A stretch of 64,000 nucleotides of DNA, taken from positions 579,350 through 643,349 of the forward strand of contig BDIU01000136.1 in the NCBI GenBank assembly GCA_002118135.1, in the 5' to 3' direction. Of this stretch, positions 36,001 through 46,453 are shown piece by piece. Below the pieces are notes generated by a model that did not search any database, had not been told where the DNA came from, and saw only the letters and a list, made by a program, of their open reading frames with translations. The stretch is from Trebouxia sp. TZW2008. Lineage: Eukaryota; Chlorophyta; Trebouxiophyceae; Trebouxiales; Trebouxiaceae. Positions within the stretch are counted from its first letter, which is position 1; the number at the start of each line of letters is the position of its first letter. Both the position numbers and the translations under genes were made by a program.

Positions 36001-39000
36001 ATAGAGTCATTGCATGCAGCCCAATTAGCCTGAAAATTTCTATCATTGCACAAATATGTAGATGCACAAAGTAACGAACGAGTGGATGGAACACTGGACT
36101 GAACAGTGAATTGCACCTGTTGTAGTGTTGAGGCAGCAGTGCCAGTAAGGGAGCCACCAGGTGCTTCTGCCACTTCCACCAGCTGTCCGCTGTCTGCCAT
36201 CTTCTGCATGACCTCCTTCTTGACAAAGAAGAAGTGCACGCCCTCCACCTCGCCCTTCTCAGGCTTCTTGCTAGTATGCCTGCTCAGCACAAATGCTTTA
36301 GCCGAGGCTCAGAGGTAGTGTTGAAGGCAAGCCTTGAAGGTAGAGCTTTAGCTGAGCCTTAACTCTAGTGGGCACACGCTACCTAAGTGGCTCCAATGTT
36401 TGACCTTCTCAATCCCGCTGACTATTTGTGTACTGAGGTGCAATCATCCTTGGATAATGCCACAACACTTTTGGAAAGGCCAAATCCGTGCATTTCTGTG
36501 TCACGCCAGCAAACAGCTCAGACGGCTGAGCAGGCAACTCTCATACATCAGCTGATGACGCCTCTCCATTTCTCAGGCGTGTAACAGGCAGCATGCAGTA
36601 TAGTCCGCAGGGTAAGGCGGACTACACTAACCTGACGGCAGTCCCAAACTTGGTGGGGTACTCTTGCATGAGCTTAACCATGAGGGTGTCCCTGGCTGTG
36701 ACTGCCACGCTGCAAAGCACTAGGGACATGCAACGCGAGGCGCTGGTCATGTGTGACTACACAAACCTGATAGCGGTCCCAAACTTGGTGGGATACTCCT
36801 GCATGAGCTTGGCAATGAGGGTGTCCCTAGCTGTGCCTGCCACGCTGCAGATGACTAAGGGAGCCTGTGGCTGAGCTGATGCAGCTGCATTGCCCTCATC
36901 TGGCTCGGCATTGGCAGCCATCAAGTCTGGCCTGTGTCTGCATACCACCAGCAAGCTGAGCTCATGCGTAAGCGCCACAGTATGAAGTGACCATTCTTGT
37001 AGCCCTGCCTTGCCATTAAACAGAGTAAAGCAGGCAGGTCAGATCAAATATGTGCTTGTGAGTAGGATGGCAGGTCAAGCAACTGAACAAGCTGTCAAGT
37101 GTGAAGTGACGCAAGAGCTGCTGTGTAATTTTAAGATGCTGCAATGCTAAAGCGATGCTGAAATGCAATGCTGCGATGCAACTATTAGATGCAGTCTCGG
37201 CAATCTTACCTTGAAAAAATTTGGGTGAGCTCATCACAGGTTTGCTCCACGCTCTCGAAGACCTGCAGATGCATGCTGAAATCACGAATTCGTCATGAAG
37301 GCAGCAATAGAGCACATTTGACAAATACAACATGGGGTCATAAACAATGGAGTCACTCCATTGGTGCATTGACGAGGCAAAGTCTAAGTGCAGCAGCCAG
37401 CAAGCTATCTTTCTTGTGGCATGCTCAGGCTGTCAGGCAGCAGTCAAGCAGTGACAGGATATTGCCTGCCAAGCCGTAATGCATGCAGACCAACCTGTGA
37501 CTGAACAGACCCACGTTTTGGGCAAATTGCCAGTCAGCTTTTGATGCTGCAATGCACCTGCCAAGACATGTCTGATTCATACCAGCTTGTGATCAAACAC
37601 ATCCCCTGCTTGGGCAAAGTGCCAGTCAGCTTGCGCTGCTGCAATCTGAGCCTCCACAAAGTGTGCAGGCTGCCTTAACTGCTCCCTGGTCTCTGCTTCA
37701 TAGTCCTGACAGCAAACACCATAGACATACTCAAGAGTCAGCATTCAGGCTGATCCTTATGCACCATTTGCATTGAGTGAAGACAGCATGCAAGCCGCTT
37801 GCACAACACCATTGACATGAGATGTAGCTATTGTCTATTGCAGAAAAGTGCGTGTCATGCACCAACAGATGGCAAGATGCTGCAAGCTGTGCCTGTAGAT
37901 GTGTGGAGTCCAGGCGATACATAGGTCAGGCCAGATCTTGCAAAAGCAAACATGCAAAGCTACAAATCAAAACGTCACAAGCCAGGCAGCAGTAACAGCA
38001 ATGATCACAGAAAGTGTAGCTTGAGGCAAAGAGCACAGCTGGCTCTGCATGCCTGTTATCGTCCACTCAATCTAATGTATGCCCATGAGCACAGCATGCT
38101 GTTCTGAGTGCACCTGTGGGGTGTTTGGGGCCAGGAAAACAGTCAGGCAGTCCAACCCTTTGGCTTTAGCAGCCTCTGCGCCTTGCACATCAGTCAGTAT
38201 CAAAGGAATCCTGCCCTGTGCCGCTACTGCTGCTATGCTTGCTTGGGTAACTCCATAGCGCCGCCTGGCCAGCTCATGCCTGATAGGGTCACAGTGGTGC
38301 TCTGCAAGCTCTCCCTGCTGCTCAAGGTGCTGCAGCAAAGGAGCGCAGATTGTTGGCGACAATGTGCTCAAGATCTGCTCTGCTGATCTTCATCCACTCC
38401 CCATGTAAGGGCAGTTCATTACAAGGGGGACCTTGTTTAGTACTGAGCATGCAATGGCATGTTTTATAGCCATGAGGCGTTGCAGACAAACCAGACAAGA
38501 CAAGACAAGACAGGACAGGAAAGACCAGCGCAGGGCAGGACAGGACGAGACAGGATGGGACAGAAAAAGACACAATTTGAGGTAGTCTGCTCACATTTGC
38601 AGCTGCATGGCTGAAGCTGCAATGCAGCAGCAACAAAGCAGCTGCTACATCATTGCTTTGGCATCAGAACACTTGGCGATGCCATGCAGCAGAAGAGACA
38701 GCGGACACAACTTGACATGCACATACGATCATTTTCTTTGTAAGACACATCTACAAGCTCAAGGCTGGTTTGTGGTCTGCAATCACAGTGAGCAATGACC
38801 TGGCAATGAGCTGCTCGACCTTAGTTGAATTTGGTTCCTACAACATGTGCAGCATGCCTTGAACTGGATGCTGTGTTCAGTGAAGGCTGTGAGATGATGG
38901 GTGCAGGGAAAGATGGGTGGATTTGCTGCTGATGGGCTTGCAGTAACATGGGGCCTGCACCTGACACACGTACTGTTGCTGCAGAACACAGCCTACCTGG

Positions 39001-42000
39001 AAGCTTTCTGCGTTTACAACTGCATCAGCATTGGGCTCGGAGGCTTGCTGAGAAGCTGGGGCATCTTGGCCATAGACAGGGGTGCCATGGATTGCTGCCA
39101 GCTGAAACACTTTTGAAAACTCTTGCAACAGCTTTTGCACCATCTGCTCCTTGCCTTGCAGGGTGGGCCCTGTGCCAGACAAAGCAAGGTCAGGCTATTG
39201 CGCGCCTTGATTGCATTTGGGCTGCCAGGACCAACAGACAATGCAAAAACAGACACAGGAAGTACTGCAAGTACTTCCATGCTGCTAGCAAATGATTGCG
39301 AGCTGTCAAATGTTATCATTCTGAGTGTACAAAAGACAGCATAGAATTGAAAGCAGGCAAGAGCTCCTGTGCTTTGCATTTCAGCTCTCATGTAGGAAGG
39401 ATGGAAGGCAAAGCTAGCCGGCCAAAGGTAATTGCACAGCATGGACGTGCACACCAACAGGATTTGCGATACCAGCACGTCAAATTGCCTGCAGTCACAA
39501 TTGTGCACAAACGTTGTATGTGACATAGTTTTTTTTTTCAGAGCACCAGACAGTACATACCAGCAATGAGCACTGGCTTGAGAACAGGTGGCTCTACAGA
39601 GCTGCTAGCAATGAGGTCAGCATAGTCCAGCACTTCTGCAGGCAGTCCCTTTAGCTTGTTCCTGACCAGAGGGCTCAAGGCAGCCACTGCATGCTTCAAG
39701 CCATCATAGGCAGCTTCAGATGAGCTGTCTGAGATGGTGCAGTTGAACAGCCCAGGTGCTGCAGCAGCTGATACTTGCCCTTCAGCCCATGCCAATCTCT
39801 TCTGGAACACTTCTTCGCTCTCTGTCAGCCTGCACATTGCAGCATGCATTGGAGCCCAACTCCAATCTGGTCATTCAAACAAGGCAGCATGCTGTGGAGC
39901 ACATCTTTGCTCGCAGTCAAACTGCACAATGCAGCGTGGTCTACTGTCATTGCTGCAACAGCTCATGACGCTGGTGTGTTGGTTTGCGCTTTGTTACACC
40001 AACAGGTTCACAGAAGACGCCATGGCACTCTTTGCCACAATGCCATAACAGACCTACAGGCAGTGCGCAGACAGCAGAAACTGTAAATGAAGTCGCTTGA
40101 CCGGAGAATGGTTGTCTGTGCAAAAACTTGATGCACAGTCTGCAGCTTGTCTCAGGAACGGCAGCAGGAGCAGCGGCAGCAGGAGCATCAGCAGCAGGAG
40201 CAGCAGCTAAGACATGCAGAAAACCCACTTGAGCCGCTGTTGCTGCTCCCAGTCTTCCAGGCTTGCTGGGCTAAGGTAAATGTATGCAGCATCAACATTG
40301 CTGTTTTTGCGCAAAGCTTGCACGCCCTGTGCATCTACCCTCAACAACCCCACACGCCCTGCACATGAAAAGGCACTTATTTGAGCCAGTCAATAGCCCA
40401 AACACACCAGGTCTGCAGTTGAAAATCTGCTTGAAGCCAGACCTGTGGACGACAAGCTTGGCTGGGCACCACCAGCAGTTCACCATTGCGCATAGCTCAG
40501 CATAGCTCAGAACAGCAAGTGCGTTGATGCTTTCCTGTGCCAATATGCTGATGCAGCAAGCCAAACAGGAAACGCATCTGCTAGGGTGCAAATCAGGACT
40601 TGCGGCAATGTCACTACCCAGCGCTGCGTTCTGAGTTGCTAGTCATGCACAGCTCATTACCTGTGGCTGCAGTGTCGCAGATGGCAGCAAGACTGATCCC
40701 AAACATTCCAGACTCCTCTGGGTTCTGTTGCCTCTTGACCTCAAGGAACTTGCCAGCAGCTTCATCAGCATGCATACTGGGAAGTGTTGCAAAGATGTAA
40801 GACTCGCCTTGAACCTCGTCTGCCTGAAATAACATCGCTGATGCAGCATCAGGCAGCGTATAGTGGTGCAGTATGACACCACTTGCATCTGGTGTTTGCT
40901 GGCTTGCGCCATGGAATATTTGCTGTTATGCCACAAGTTTGTGCATGTAGAACATCAGAAAGTGTGCGACAAGGTCGTCATGATTTGTTCTCAATCATGA
41001 AGCATCATGAGGATACTCACACAAATAAGCAGCAGGAAACGCCAGCTGCATATTAGAAAGTTGTTTGTGTAAGTGGGCATATGCGAAGGCTGAGAGGCTA
41101 CTTTATGATGGCTTGTGGTCAAGAGGTCGTGTCGCAAAGTGTGAGTCATGCTTGCTATTCCCACGTGAGCATAACTGAGTTTTACCCTAGGTGTGCGGCT
41201 AGTATGAGTGACAATCCTGCCAAGCTTGTCGGCATGCTGAGCTGCTAGACGCTGCATGACTTGCTCTACAGGCAAGCCAGCAGGACAGCACAGCACCACA
41301 AACTGTGGTCGCAGGACCTTGTCCCTGTCTTGACTGTTCAAGTGAGCCACTGTCATTGAGCGCCCTGCTGCTGCTGGCTTTTCCTGTTTGCAAGTCTCGC
41401 TCAACCTGTCGTACAAGCCAGAGCCCTGCACACAGTGGGAGCAGCTGCAGTGACATGCTTTTCAAAGTTGAGGACAATGTACTTAAAGGCAAGCCTTGCA
41501 GATACTGTATCTTAATGGTCAGGTGGTGCCACAGCCACATTAGAACCGGAGAGCACTACACCAAGTGTTAATATGATGCGTGCACCAGTTGACTTGAGCT
41601 TGTGGTCACAACATTCAGCAATGCAGCAACTTTCAGCCAGGCGGTCCAAGGCAGGGTGCATTCGCATTGACTGCTTGAAGTTCCTCTTGACAGAAGTTTG
41701 ATTGACCCACCATCAGAGAAGGACCATGCAGGGGGTCCATCAGGTTTTCTTGAGGCCAGCCTGTCAGCCAGGTGAATGCTGACACCTCATGCCACAATGG
41801 CAAGTCTAGCACCTGCATGCATTGCTTCTACTGATTTTCCCCTCGCAAAGATCAGCTTGAAGGCTGAGGCAGTGAAGCTGACTGAGCCAGGGCTTATCAC
41901 TACTTGCTTTGTAAGCTACCTCATATCAGCAGCACGCAGTGTGGCAGGCAGCATGCTTAGCTATCACACAAGCCAAATACAGCAAAGTAGTGGCAGACTG

Positions 42001-42942
42001 TTGTCAAGCCAGTCCATACATGTACTGCTTGTTGTTATGAGTGTTGGCTTGACGCAAGCACTGTCAGCCTTGAGTTGCGCTGCTTCACCTTGAACAGCGC
42101 CATGAGCTTGAGGATGGCTTTGCTCAGGATCAAGGGCCACAATTGTGCTGGCATGCTGCCAACCAGCAAAGGGCATCCAAACATGTCCACAGGAACATGG
42201 TCATCCACAGTCACCCTGCGCCAATCATTCATGACAAACAAGCGCACATGGTACTTGCCAGAGGCTGTCTGAATGGGCTGGCCTGAGGCATCTTGGGGGT
42301 AGATCAGTCCCCACAGCAGATCTTTGGGAGGCAATCTGCCCTGCATGGGAAGCATAGCCACTGTTGCCGACTTTTCAAGTAAGATTCACATGACAATGCA
42401 CTGCCGTATGGTTTGCATGGCGCAAAAGATCAATCTGACCAACCTTGAGGCCATACACTGACATGAAACAGGCGCACAGCCATTTCAGTGAGGGGTGTCC
42501 CGCAAACAACCTTCCAGCAAAGGCCCTGCTGGAAGTTGCCTTTGCAGTAAACATTGAGATTTCTCTGGCTGCTTGAAGCGACTGGGGCTGTTTCCATGAT
42601 GCAAGTGAGCTTTGTGTGTCCAACAACAGTGCTTCACCATATGTGTCCTTGTAACCTGCACAGCAGGGCACGCTCAGGACAGACAGCATCAACAAGCTGT
42701 TGCTAGGTTCGAGTATCTTGCCATAGCGGACCGCGCACATGGACTGCAGCTGCTCAGCGGTAACGGAGCTTAACTCTTGACCCAGTCAAGTGCACTGATC
42801 AGCAGGTGTTACCGGGCGGTGACGAGTCTTGGCTTCCGGATGCATCGTTCCAGCTAGGCAGTAAAAGCTCAAGTGCAGAAGGTGACAAGTCTTGAACTGC
42901 CTCAGCCCGCTTCGCAGCCGTCTCGGCTTTCTTGGGAGCCAT
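24014..42942 (-). CDS. Androglobin/calpain-like giant protein with guanylate- and adenylate-kinase-like modules (FAP42-like)
   Basis: About thirty exons, nearly all consistent in phase, run from ATG at 42942 to TGA at 24014, giving at least ~1,900 residues. Order: androglobin-type calpain module (41711-42942); four guanylate-kinase-like (GK) modules (39561-41425, 37210-39169, 35245-36937, 32414-34405); one adenylate-kinase-like (AK) module (about 30980-31983); androglobin-type beta-sandwich region and helical tail (24014-30067). No globin domain or catalytic cysteine triad was recognised. As I recall the family, FAP42 of the Chlamydomonas central pair (C1b) combines such kinase domains; a ciliary scaffold or nucleotide-buffering role is therefore inferred. 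Unresolved: a 37-nt gap at 42776-42812, missing exons near 38.4-38.9, 34.4-35.2 and 25.7-26.6 kb, and the end of the AK region. It could be two genes, but phase continuity argues against that. Confidence 0.82.
28220..29290 (-). repeat. Multiplied exon start and exon end around one androglobin-region exon
   Basis: The first ~90 bases of the exon at 28427-28655, with its acceptor, recur upstream at about 28756-28850, 28961-29050 and 29194-29280 (shared text GGGCCCTCTGCCCT and CCAGCTGGAA). The last ~80 bases, with the donor, recur downstream at about 28256-28340. Only the central copy is complete. Confidence 0.85.
30980..31983 (-). other. Adenylate-kinase-like module
   Basis: The exon at 31719-31983 has an intact Walker A-type loop (VVVLGPPLSGKTSHCQALS) and the NMP-binding segment ending WLLDGFPHTAAQ. 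The usual DGFPRT arginine is replaced by His. Its donor is GC-type (GCAAGTGAC). The next exon (up to about 31371) carries PDHVIILDAP and the LID-type RRIDPVTHRNYHM. The exon's downstream end is ambiguous: read-through, or a 39-nt excision at about 31068-31106. Of the five kinase-like modules this is the one most likely to bind nucleotide. Confidence 0.82.
32130..32970 (-). repeat. Multiple partial copies of the last GK4 exon
   Basis: The start of exon 32414-32634 (read AAEAEVAAL and DVTxAIGATGPAAL) recurs at about 32660-32790 (decayed) and 32850-32965 (well preserved, without a good donor). Its end with donor (text reading as KPFK then GTAAGC) recurs at about 32140-32250, and in part near 32325-32360, where it has stop codons. 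Confidence 0.8.
32414..34405 (-). other. Guanylate-kinase-like module 4
   Basis: Exons about 34098-34405, 33597-33722, 33133-33318 and 32414-32634. The loop is degenerate (VVLAGPFGAACRKGELVQQL). It is followed by VISQEEAEVLQQQGQ, HLYGVTKAAVQAV, VCVLDVDHAADVQVLRDQGF and a long C-terminal extension ending QYGQKPFK that splices in phase 2 to the adenylate-kinase exon. The acceptor of the first exon has two candidates, both needing phase 1 upstream. Confidence 0.75.
34315..34720 (-). repeat. Three tandem copies of the GK4 first-exon start
   Basis: A unit of about 135 bp, sharing GGGCCTTCTGGTATG and GCTTGCTGCTTCCTGCA, occurs at about 34315-34450 (the coding copy), 34465-34590 and 34605-34720. The two upstream copies lie in the preceding intron and carry frame-disrupting changes. 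Confidence 0.8.
35245..36937 (-). other. Guanylate-kinase-like module 3
   Basis: Exons 36767-36937, 36117-36279 and 35245-35448. The loop is degenerate (LVICSVAGTARDTLIAKLMQ), followed by EYPTKFG, the typical KPEKGEVEGVHFFFVKKEVM segment, QLVEVAEAPGGSLTG and EGKMCLLPLDV. Two of its exons have partial duplicates in the neighbouring introns (36596-36715 and 35765-35866). Confidence 0.78.
35765..36720 (-). repeat. Intronic echoes of two GK3 exons
   Basis: Segment 35765-35866 copies the end of exon 36117-36279, including its donor (reads GQVVEVAEGPGTALTGATAS). Segment 36596-36715 copies the end of exon 36767-36937 with its donor (reads VTARDTLMVKLMQEYPTKFG). A similar echo of exon 37583-37705 lies at about 37493-37552. 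Confidence 0.82.
37210..39169 (-). other. Guanylate-kinase-like module 2
   Basis: Exons 38997-39169, 38114-38329, 37583-37705 and 37210-37262. The loop keeps a GK pair (GPTLQGKEQMVQKLLQEF), the best preserved of the four. Later text is RRRYGVTQASIAAVAAQG, DVQGAEAAKAKGLDCLTVF, LAPNTPQ, and the tail helix with DWHFAQAGDVFDHKL. The middle exon expected between 38330 and 38996 was not found. Confidence 0.75.
38491..38572 (+). repeat. Degenerate (GACAA/GACAG)n microsatellite
   Basis: Pentamer-like runs of GACAA and GACAG with GGACA variants, in an intron of the giant gene. No coding role is apparent. Confidence 0.85.
39561..41425 (-). other. Guanylate-kinase-like module 1
   Basis: Exons 41186-41425, 40661-40823, 40229-40358 and 39561-39829. 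The nucleotide-binding loop is degenerate (VVLCCPAGLPVEQVMQRL, no GK[ST]). The rest follows the GK fold: IVTHTSRTPR, GESYIFATLPSMH with AAGKFLEVK, SGMFGISLAAI, VDAQGVQALRKN, AYIYLSPASLED, ESEEVFQKRLAWA. An Ala-rich tract at 40145-40215 lies in the intron, not the protein, because the phase-2 donor at 40229 joins cleanly to the next exon. Confidence 0.8.
41711..42942 (-). other. Androglobin-type calpain-like module (N-terminal part of the giant gene)
   Basis: Exons 42813-42942, 42444-42775, 42089-42340 and 41711-41812. The starting residues are MAPKKAETAAKRAEAVQ. Text diagnostic of androglobin's degenerate calpain region follows: SLASWKQPQSLQ, LKWLCACFMSVYGLK, LPPKDLLWGLIYPQ, TASGKYHVRLFV, DWRRVTVDDHVPVD, QLWPLILSKAILKLMALF and AFTWLTGWPQENLM. 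The stretch normally holding the calpain His/Asn is replaced by this structural motif, so proteolysis is not expected. Confidence 0.85.
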
Positions 42943-43329
42943 CTATTCACGCGGGCTGTTACATGCCTAATCTATCTCTGCGCCTGACTTTAACGGGGTG
43001 TTCGGAACTGTCTCGAGGTTGCCAAGCGAGTGCGTGTCGCACACAGCGGGCTCTATCAGTCTGCGGAGTGATCACTGATCATGGTGATCTCGCACTGAGA
43101 AATTGGCCGAGAGGTACTGATGGGTTTTCAATGGGGTTTCAGATAGTAGGTGACAACAAACTGGCAGAGACCTCTATTCAGAAACAGCGTAGAATAGCGC
43201 AAACTTGTAGAAAGTCAGCAGAGTTTGTTAGAGGACATGACCTCTGGCTGCTTGAAGCCGGCAGGCGGTCAAAGACACTGATAATCACGTGAGCCTGAAC
43301 GAACCTCCGTCTGTGCCATGGCCCAGCAA
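42943..43329. promoter_or_regulatory. Spacer between C1D 3' end and the giant gene's start
   Basis: 387 bp on the minus-strand path from the C1D stop (43330) to the ATG at 42942. It should contain the C1D 3' UTR and the giant gene's promoter. No specific motif was recognised. Confidence 0.45.
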
Positions 43330-44276
43330 TTAGGCTTGATGGATCTCTTGCATTGTTTCCTGCAGAAATTGCAAAGCCTGGTCCTTGACTGACTTGCTTG
43401 ATCCTGTATGCTGATCGGCTGTTGCTGACGCGCTGTTTCGCTTTGCTCCAGCCTGCACACAATCACACCCCCCTGACACTAGCTCAACATTGATAGCTGT
43501 AATGCATGTGATGCAGCAATGTAGGCAGCTCCGCTGGCACACGACCAAAGACTGCAGACAATCAGGGTGCCGAAGTTGGCAAAATGTGTACAAAGTGCAG
43601 TAGCTATGCATCACTTGGGCAATGTACACAATACATACCTGTTTGAGTGCCAATTTCTGGTCCTTGCTCAGCTCAGGTATAGCAGCTGTTATGAAGCGAT
43701 TTGCAGCTTGTATATTGACCTCGATTGAGCGCTTGGAGTTTTTGAGTATGACTTCTGACTTTACTTTGCTGAGTTTGCGCTTATACCGGTTGATGCGCTC
43801 CTGCAATGCAAGCAGGCTCATGCTGTCAATGACCACGGCCTCCTGAGGGTGCTGCAGCTGGCAACTTGGCAAGTGTTTACCTCTTCTTTTGCGATAGCGT
43901 GCTCGTCTGGTGATGTACCGTGAGCACGTAGGTACAGACAAAAGAGGCTTTGTATGGCCTGTGCAGTTATCACGTGCAGCTCGGCCTTTTCCAACGCAGT
44001 AGCCTGCATGACACCTGGTCGTCGACACAGCAGTCAAGGTCGCAGGCCCGGCCAGCAAGGTTGTCACACACACCTTGTCTGAGATACCCTGTGAAAGGCA
44101 AGCCGGCAGCTTGTCTTCAAGCTCGGCTACCGCTTGCTGCGATTAAACAAAACGGCTGTAAGCAGGAAGATCGGAAACAATGAAACGATAAGACGCATGA
44201 GCGTACGTGTGCACGCGATTCGCACCTGAAACAACCGCAATTGCTGTGCAACGTCCGATGGCAGCGCTATATCCAT
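43330..44276 (-). CDS. C1D: C1D / Rrp47 (Lrp1) family exosome cofactor
   Basis: Five phase-0 exons (44226-44276, 44074-44136, 43881-44003, 43639-43800, 43330-43452) encode 173 residues ending in TAA. The Sas10/C1D domain is visible: a leading helix (AVAELEDKLPACL), then ALEKAELHVITAQAIQSLFC, LYLRAHGTSPDEHAIAKEE, ERINRYKRKLSKVK, and a basic stretch with NIQAANRFITAAIPE. Proteins of this family partner with the nuclear exosome nuclease Rrp6 in rRNA, snRNA and snoRNA processing. The C-terminus is Ser/Ala-rich with a final helix (DQALQFLQETMQEIH). It is divergent from PGR5. Confidence 0.87.
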
Positions 44277-44957
44277 GACCTGCTTTGCCTGTTGGGGGCC
44301 CGCAACGGACAACTCACAAGTTGACCGATAGGTTTTAGCAAAGCACGCACAGCATGGTCAATAAGTGAATGATGTGTTGCCCATTTGAGATGTCAGAGGG
44401 CAGCAAGGGCAGGCACGAATTCAAATTCGCTGTGATCAACATGACGGTGTTGATACAATCCTGTAACAGATGCCTCTGTCAAATGTGAGTTGCATGACAG
44501 CGCTGCAATACGATGGCAATAGTCGGCGCAGCTGCAGCCTGCAGACACAGTTGATGCACTGAGACCAGGTCATGGGCTCAGTACACCTGACTGCTTTGCG
44601 TGCGTCTGTCATCACTGTTGCAATGTCCTCACACGCAAATGCACACCTAGCTAGGCAGGAGCAGAAGTAGAAACTTGAAAATTGGATCAGCGATGCAGGC
44701 GTTACAGCAAAGCCGGAAGCTAAATACGATAAACGACCAGATTGGTAGCCTGCGCGTGTGCTGTATGGTTGTGCATGTCCTGAAAATTGCGCCACCGCAG
44801 AAAGTACAGCAAACAAGCCGTGTACTGGATCATTGACACAGGGCTGATCTTTTCGCGATAGCGGACCTTGCTTACATTCTTTTGCCTGACTTGGGCGGTG
44901 TCGACTGACTTAACGAAGTTGCTGCTATAAGGCCGTCAGCCTACGCATCGGCTGCAA
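44277..44957. promoter_or_regulatory. Divergent promoter region (C1D / PGR5)
   Basis: 681 bp between the two start codons. Short ORFs on both strands lack splice support. It must contain both promoters; no motif was identified. Confidence 0.5.
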
Positions 44958-45703
44958 ATGCAGTCAACAGCAGTTGCCAGACCAACATGCTTGCGCACAG
45001 GCAACTGGTCATCGCTGCGGCCGAGATCATACGTAACACCCGCGCACAACAACGCAGCTGTGCGATGTCGAGCTCTTTCGTCCACGGCGTCTCTCAGCAC
45101 CTGGCAATCTACAAAGCACTTTATGACGACACAAACCCCTGCGAAGAAAGGTGAGCTTGAGTGTGCCTGATGTCAAATCAGGTTGCCAGCGCGTTCTCGC
45201 CTGGTGCCAAAACAAGCACGGTCGATCAGGACAAGAGCGCAAATGATGTTCTTGCCGGGATCAGCCATGACCATGCCTGTCATTCACGCGTAGATCTCAT
45301 GCACGGACAAGTTGACAGACGCCTGACAAAGCTGTACCACCATTGCAGGCACCAGCCACAAGCAAGTGATTAGAATGGGAAACAAGTCAACCTCAGGCAT
45401 TTTTGTACCCCTTGTGAAGCTCACCAGGGCAGTTGTTGGGAAGCAAAGGTTTACCCAGCTTCGTGGCAAGGGCATCTCGTTGCATTCACAAGGTGTGGAG
45501 TCTGTGTAAATGGATGCTTGCAAATGAACACCACCTGGGATAAGCGCAATGTTCCTGACTTGCAGCAGCCTGACATACGTATATGTCTGTGTGCTGTAGT
45601 CATCAAGAGCTTCGGCAAGAGGATAGGAGCAGATGGCAAGCAAGTTCAGGGCCTAGTGAGACTGGCAAAGCAGAATGGTGAAAAGCTTGGATTTTTGGCT
45701 TGA
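44958..45703 (+). CDS. PGR5: PGR5, chloroplast cyclic electron flow protein
   Basis: Exons 44958-45150, 45349-45492 and 45600-45703 give 146 residues. Residues ~1-65 are a Ser/Ala/Arg-rich chloroplast transit peptide with a plausible VRCRA processing site. The mature part is unmistakable PGR5: MGNKSTSGIFVPLVKLTRAV, VGKQRFTQLRGKGISLHSQ, then VIKSFGKRIGADGKQVQGL and the C-terminal RLAKQNGEKLGFLA. PGR5 supports antimycin-sensitive cyclic electron flow around photosystem I and build-up of the proton gradient in high or fluctuating light. No PGRL1 gene is in the window. Confidence 0.96.
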
Positions 45704-46453
45704 CATGACACAGTGCCCAGAGAGCCCTGCAGGGCAAAATTGCCCACAATTTGGGCTTCATACACGCAGTCTGCAAAACTTCAGCAAGATCTCGCATTGA
45801 GACTTCTATTTGCTGACTGCATTGATTGACAATGGTCACTGGGGGCAAAGCCATTGCTCTAGGGCCGTGCGCAAGTGTGATAGCCTTTGCCAATGTTTGG
45901 ACCAAGGTAGCATGACATTGTTTTCTGTTGTTCAAGACTGCCGGGCCATTTGCTGCAGCACCTTGCTCAGGCGACATCGTAGTTGCAGTTGTAGCACATG
46001 TACAGCTTGCGTGGCAAATTGGCCAGCAATGCCTTGTGAAAATTACGGTAAATCAAGTACATGATGTCTGTTTGTATGCATGTATCTGCTACAGCTCCTG
46101 TGTGCAAGCAGTAGCATTCAAAGATTCGTCTGCATGCATCTGCTGTAGCTTGAGAATGCAAGCGGTTTTGAATGTCAGTTTCAGGGTGCAGCAATATGAT
46201 CCAAAATTCGATTCATCAAGCCCAGCTTTGATCCAGTTCACTGGTCGATCATTTGATCTGCACGCTGCAAAGTAAGCTCAAAGCTATGCATGCTTATAAT
46301 GCATCAACCTTGAATCAAACATACCTGACGAAACTCACTCCTCCCATCAAACAGTATATCAAACGCTCACGTTTGCCAGCGGCCGCTTGCGTCCGGCGAA
46401 TGATGAAACAAGCGCCAGATGCGCCATTGGCCATATGCAAAATGCAAACGCAC
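45704..46453. other. Convergent intergenic spacer
   Basis: 750 bp between the stop codons of PGR5 and the beta-helix gene. Repeated TGCATGCATCTGCTGTAGC-like text occurs around 46075-46150. No supported exon was found. Confidence 0.45.

Noticed and set aside
40145..40228. Ala-rich in-frame linker (AAPAADAPAAAAPA) in GK1
   Set aside because: Including it requires a frameshift, whereas the donor at 40229 (AA followed by GTGGGT) joins in phase 2 to the next exon and restores the family sequence.
43330..44073. 247-codon minus-strand open frame as a single exon
   Set aside because: It merges three C1D exons with intron sequence. The splice sites and C1D domain text support the spliced model instead.
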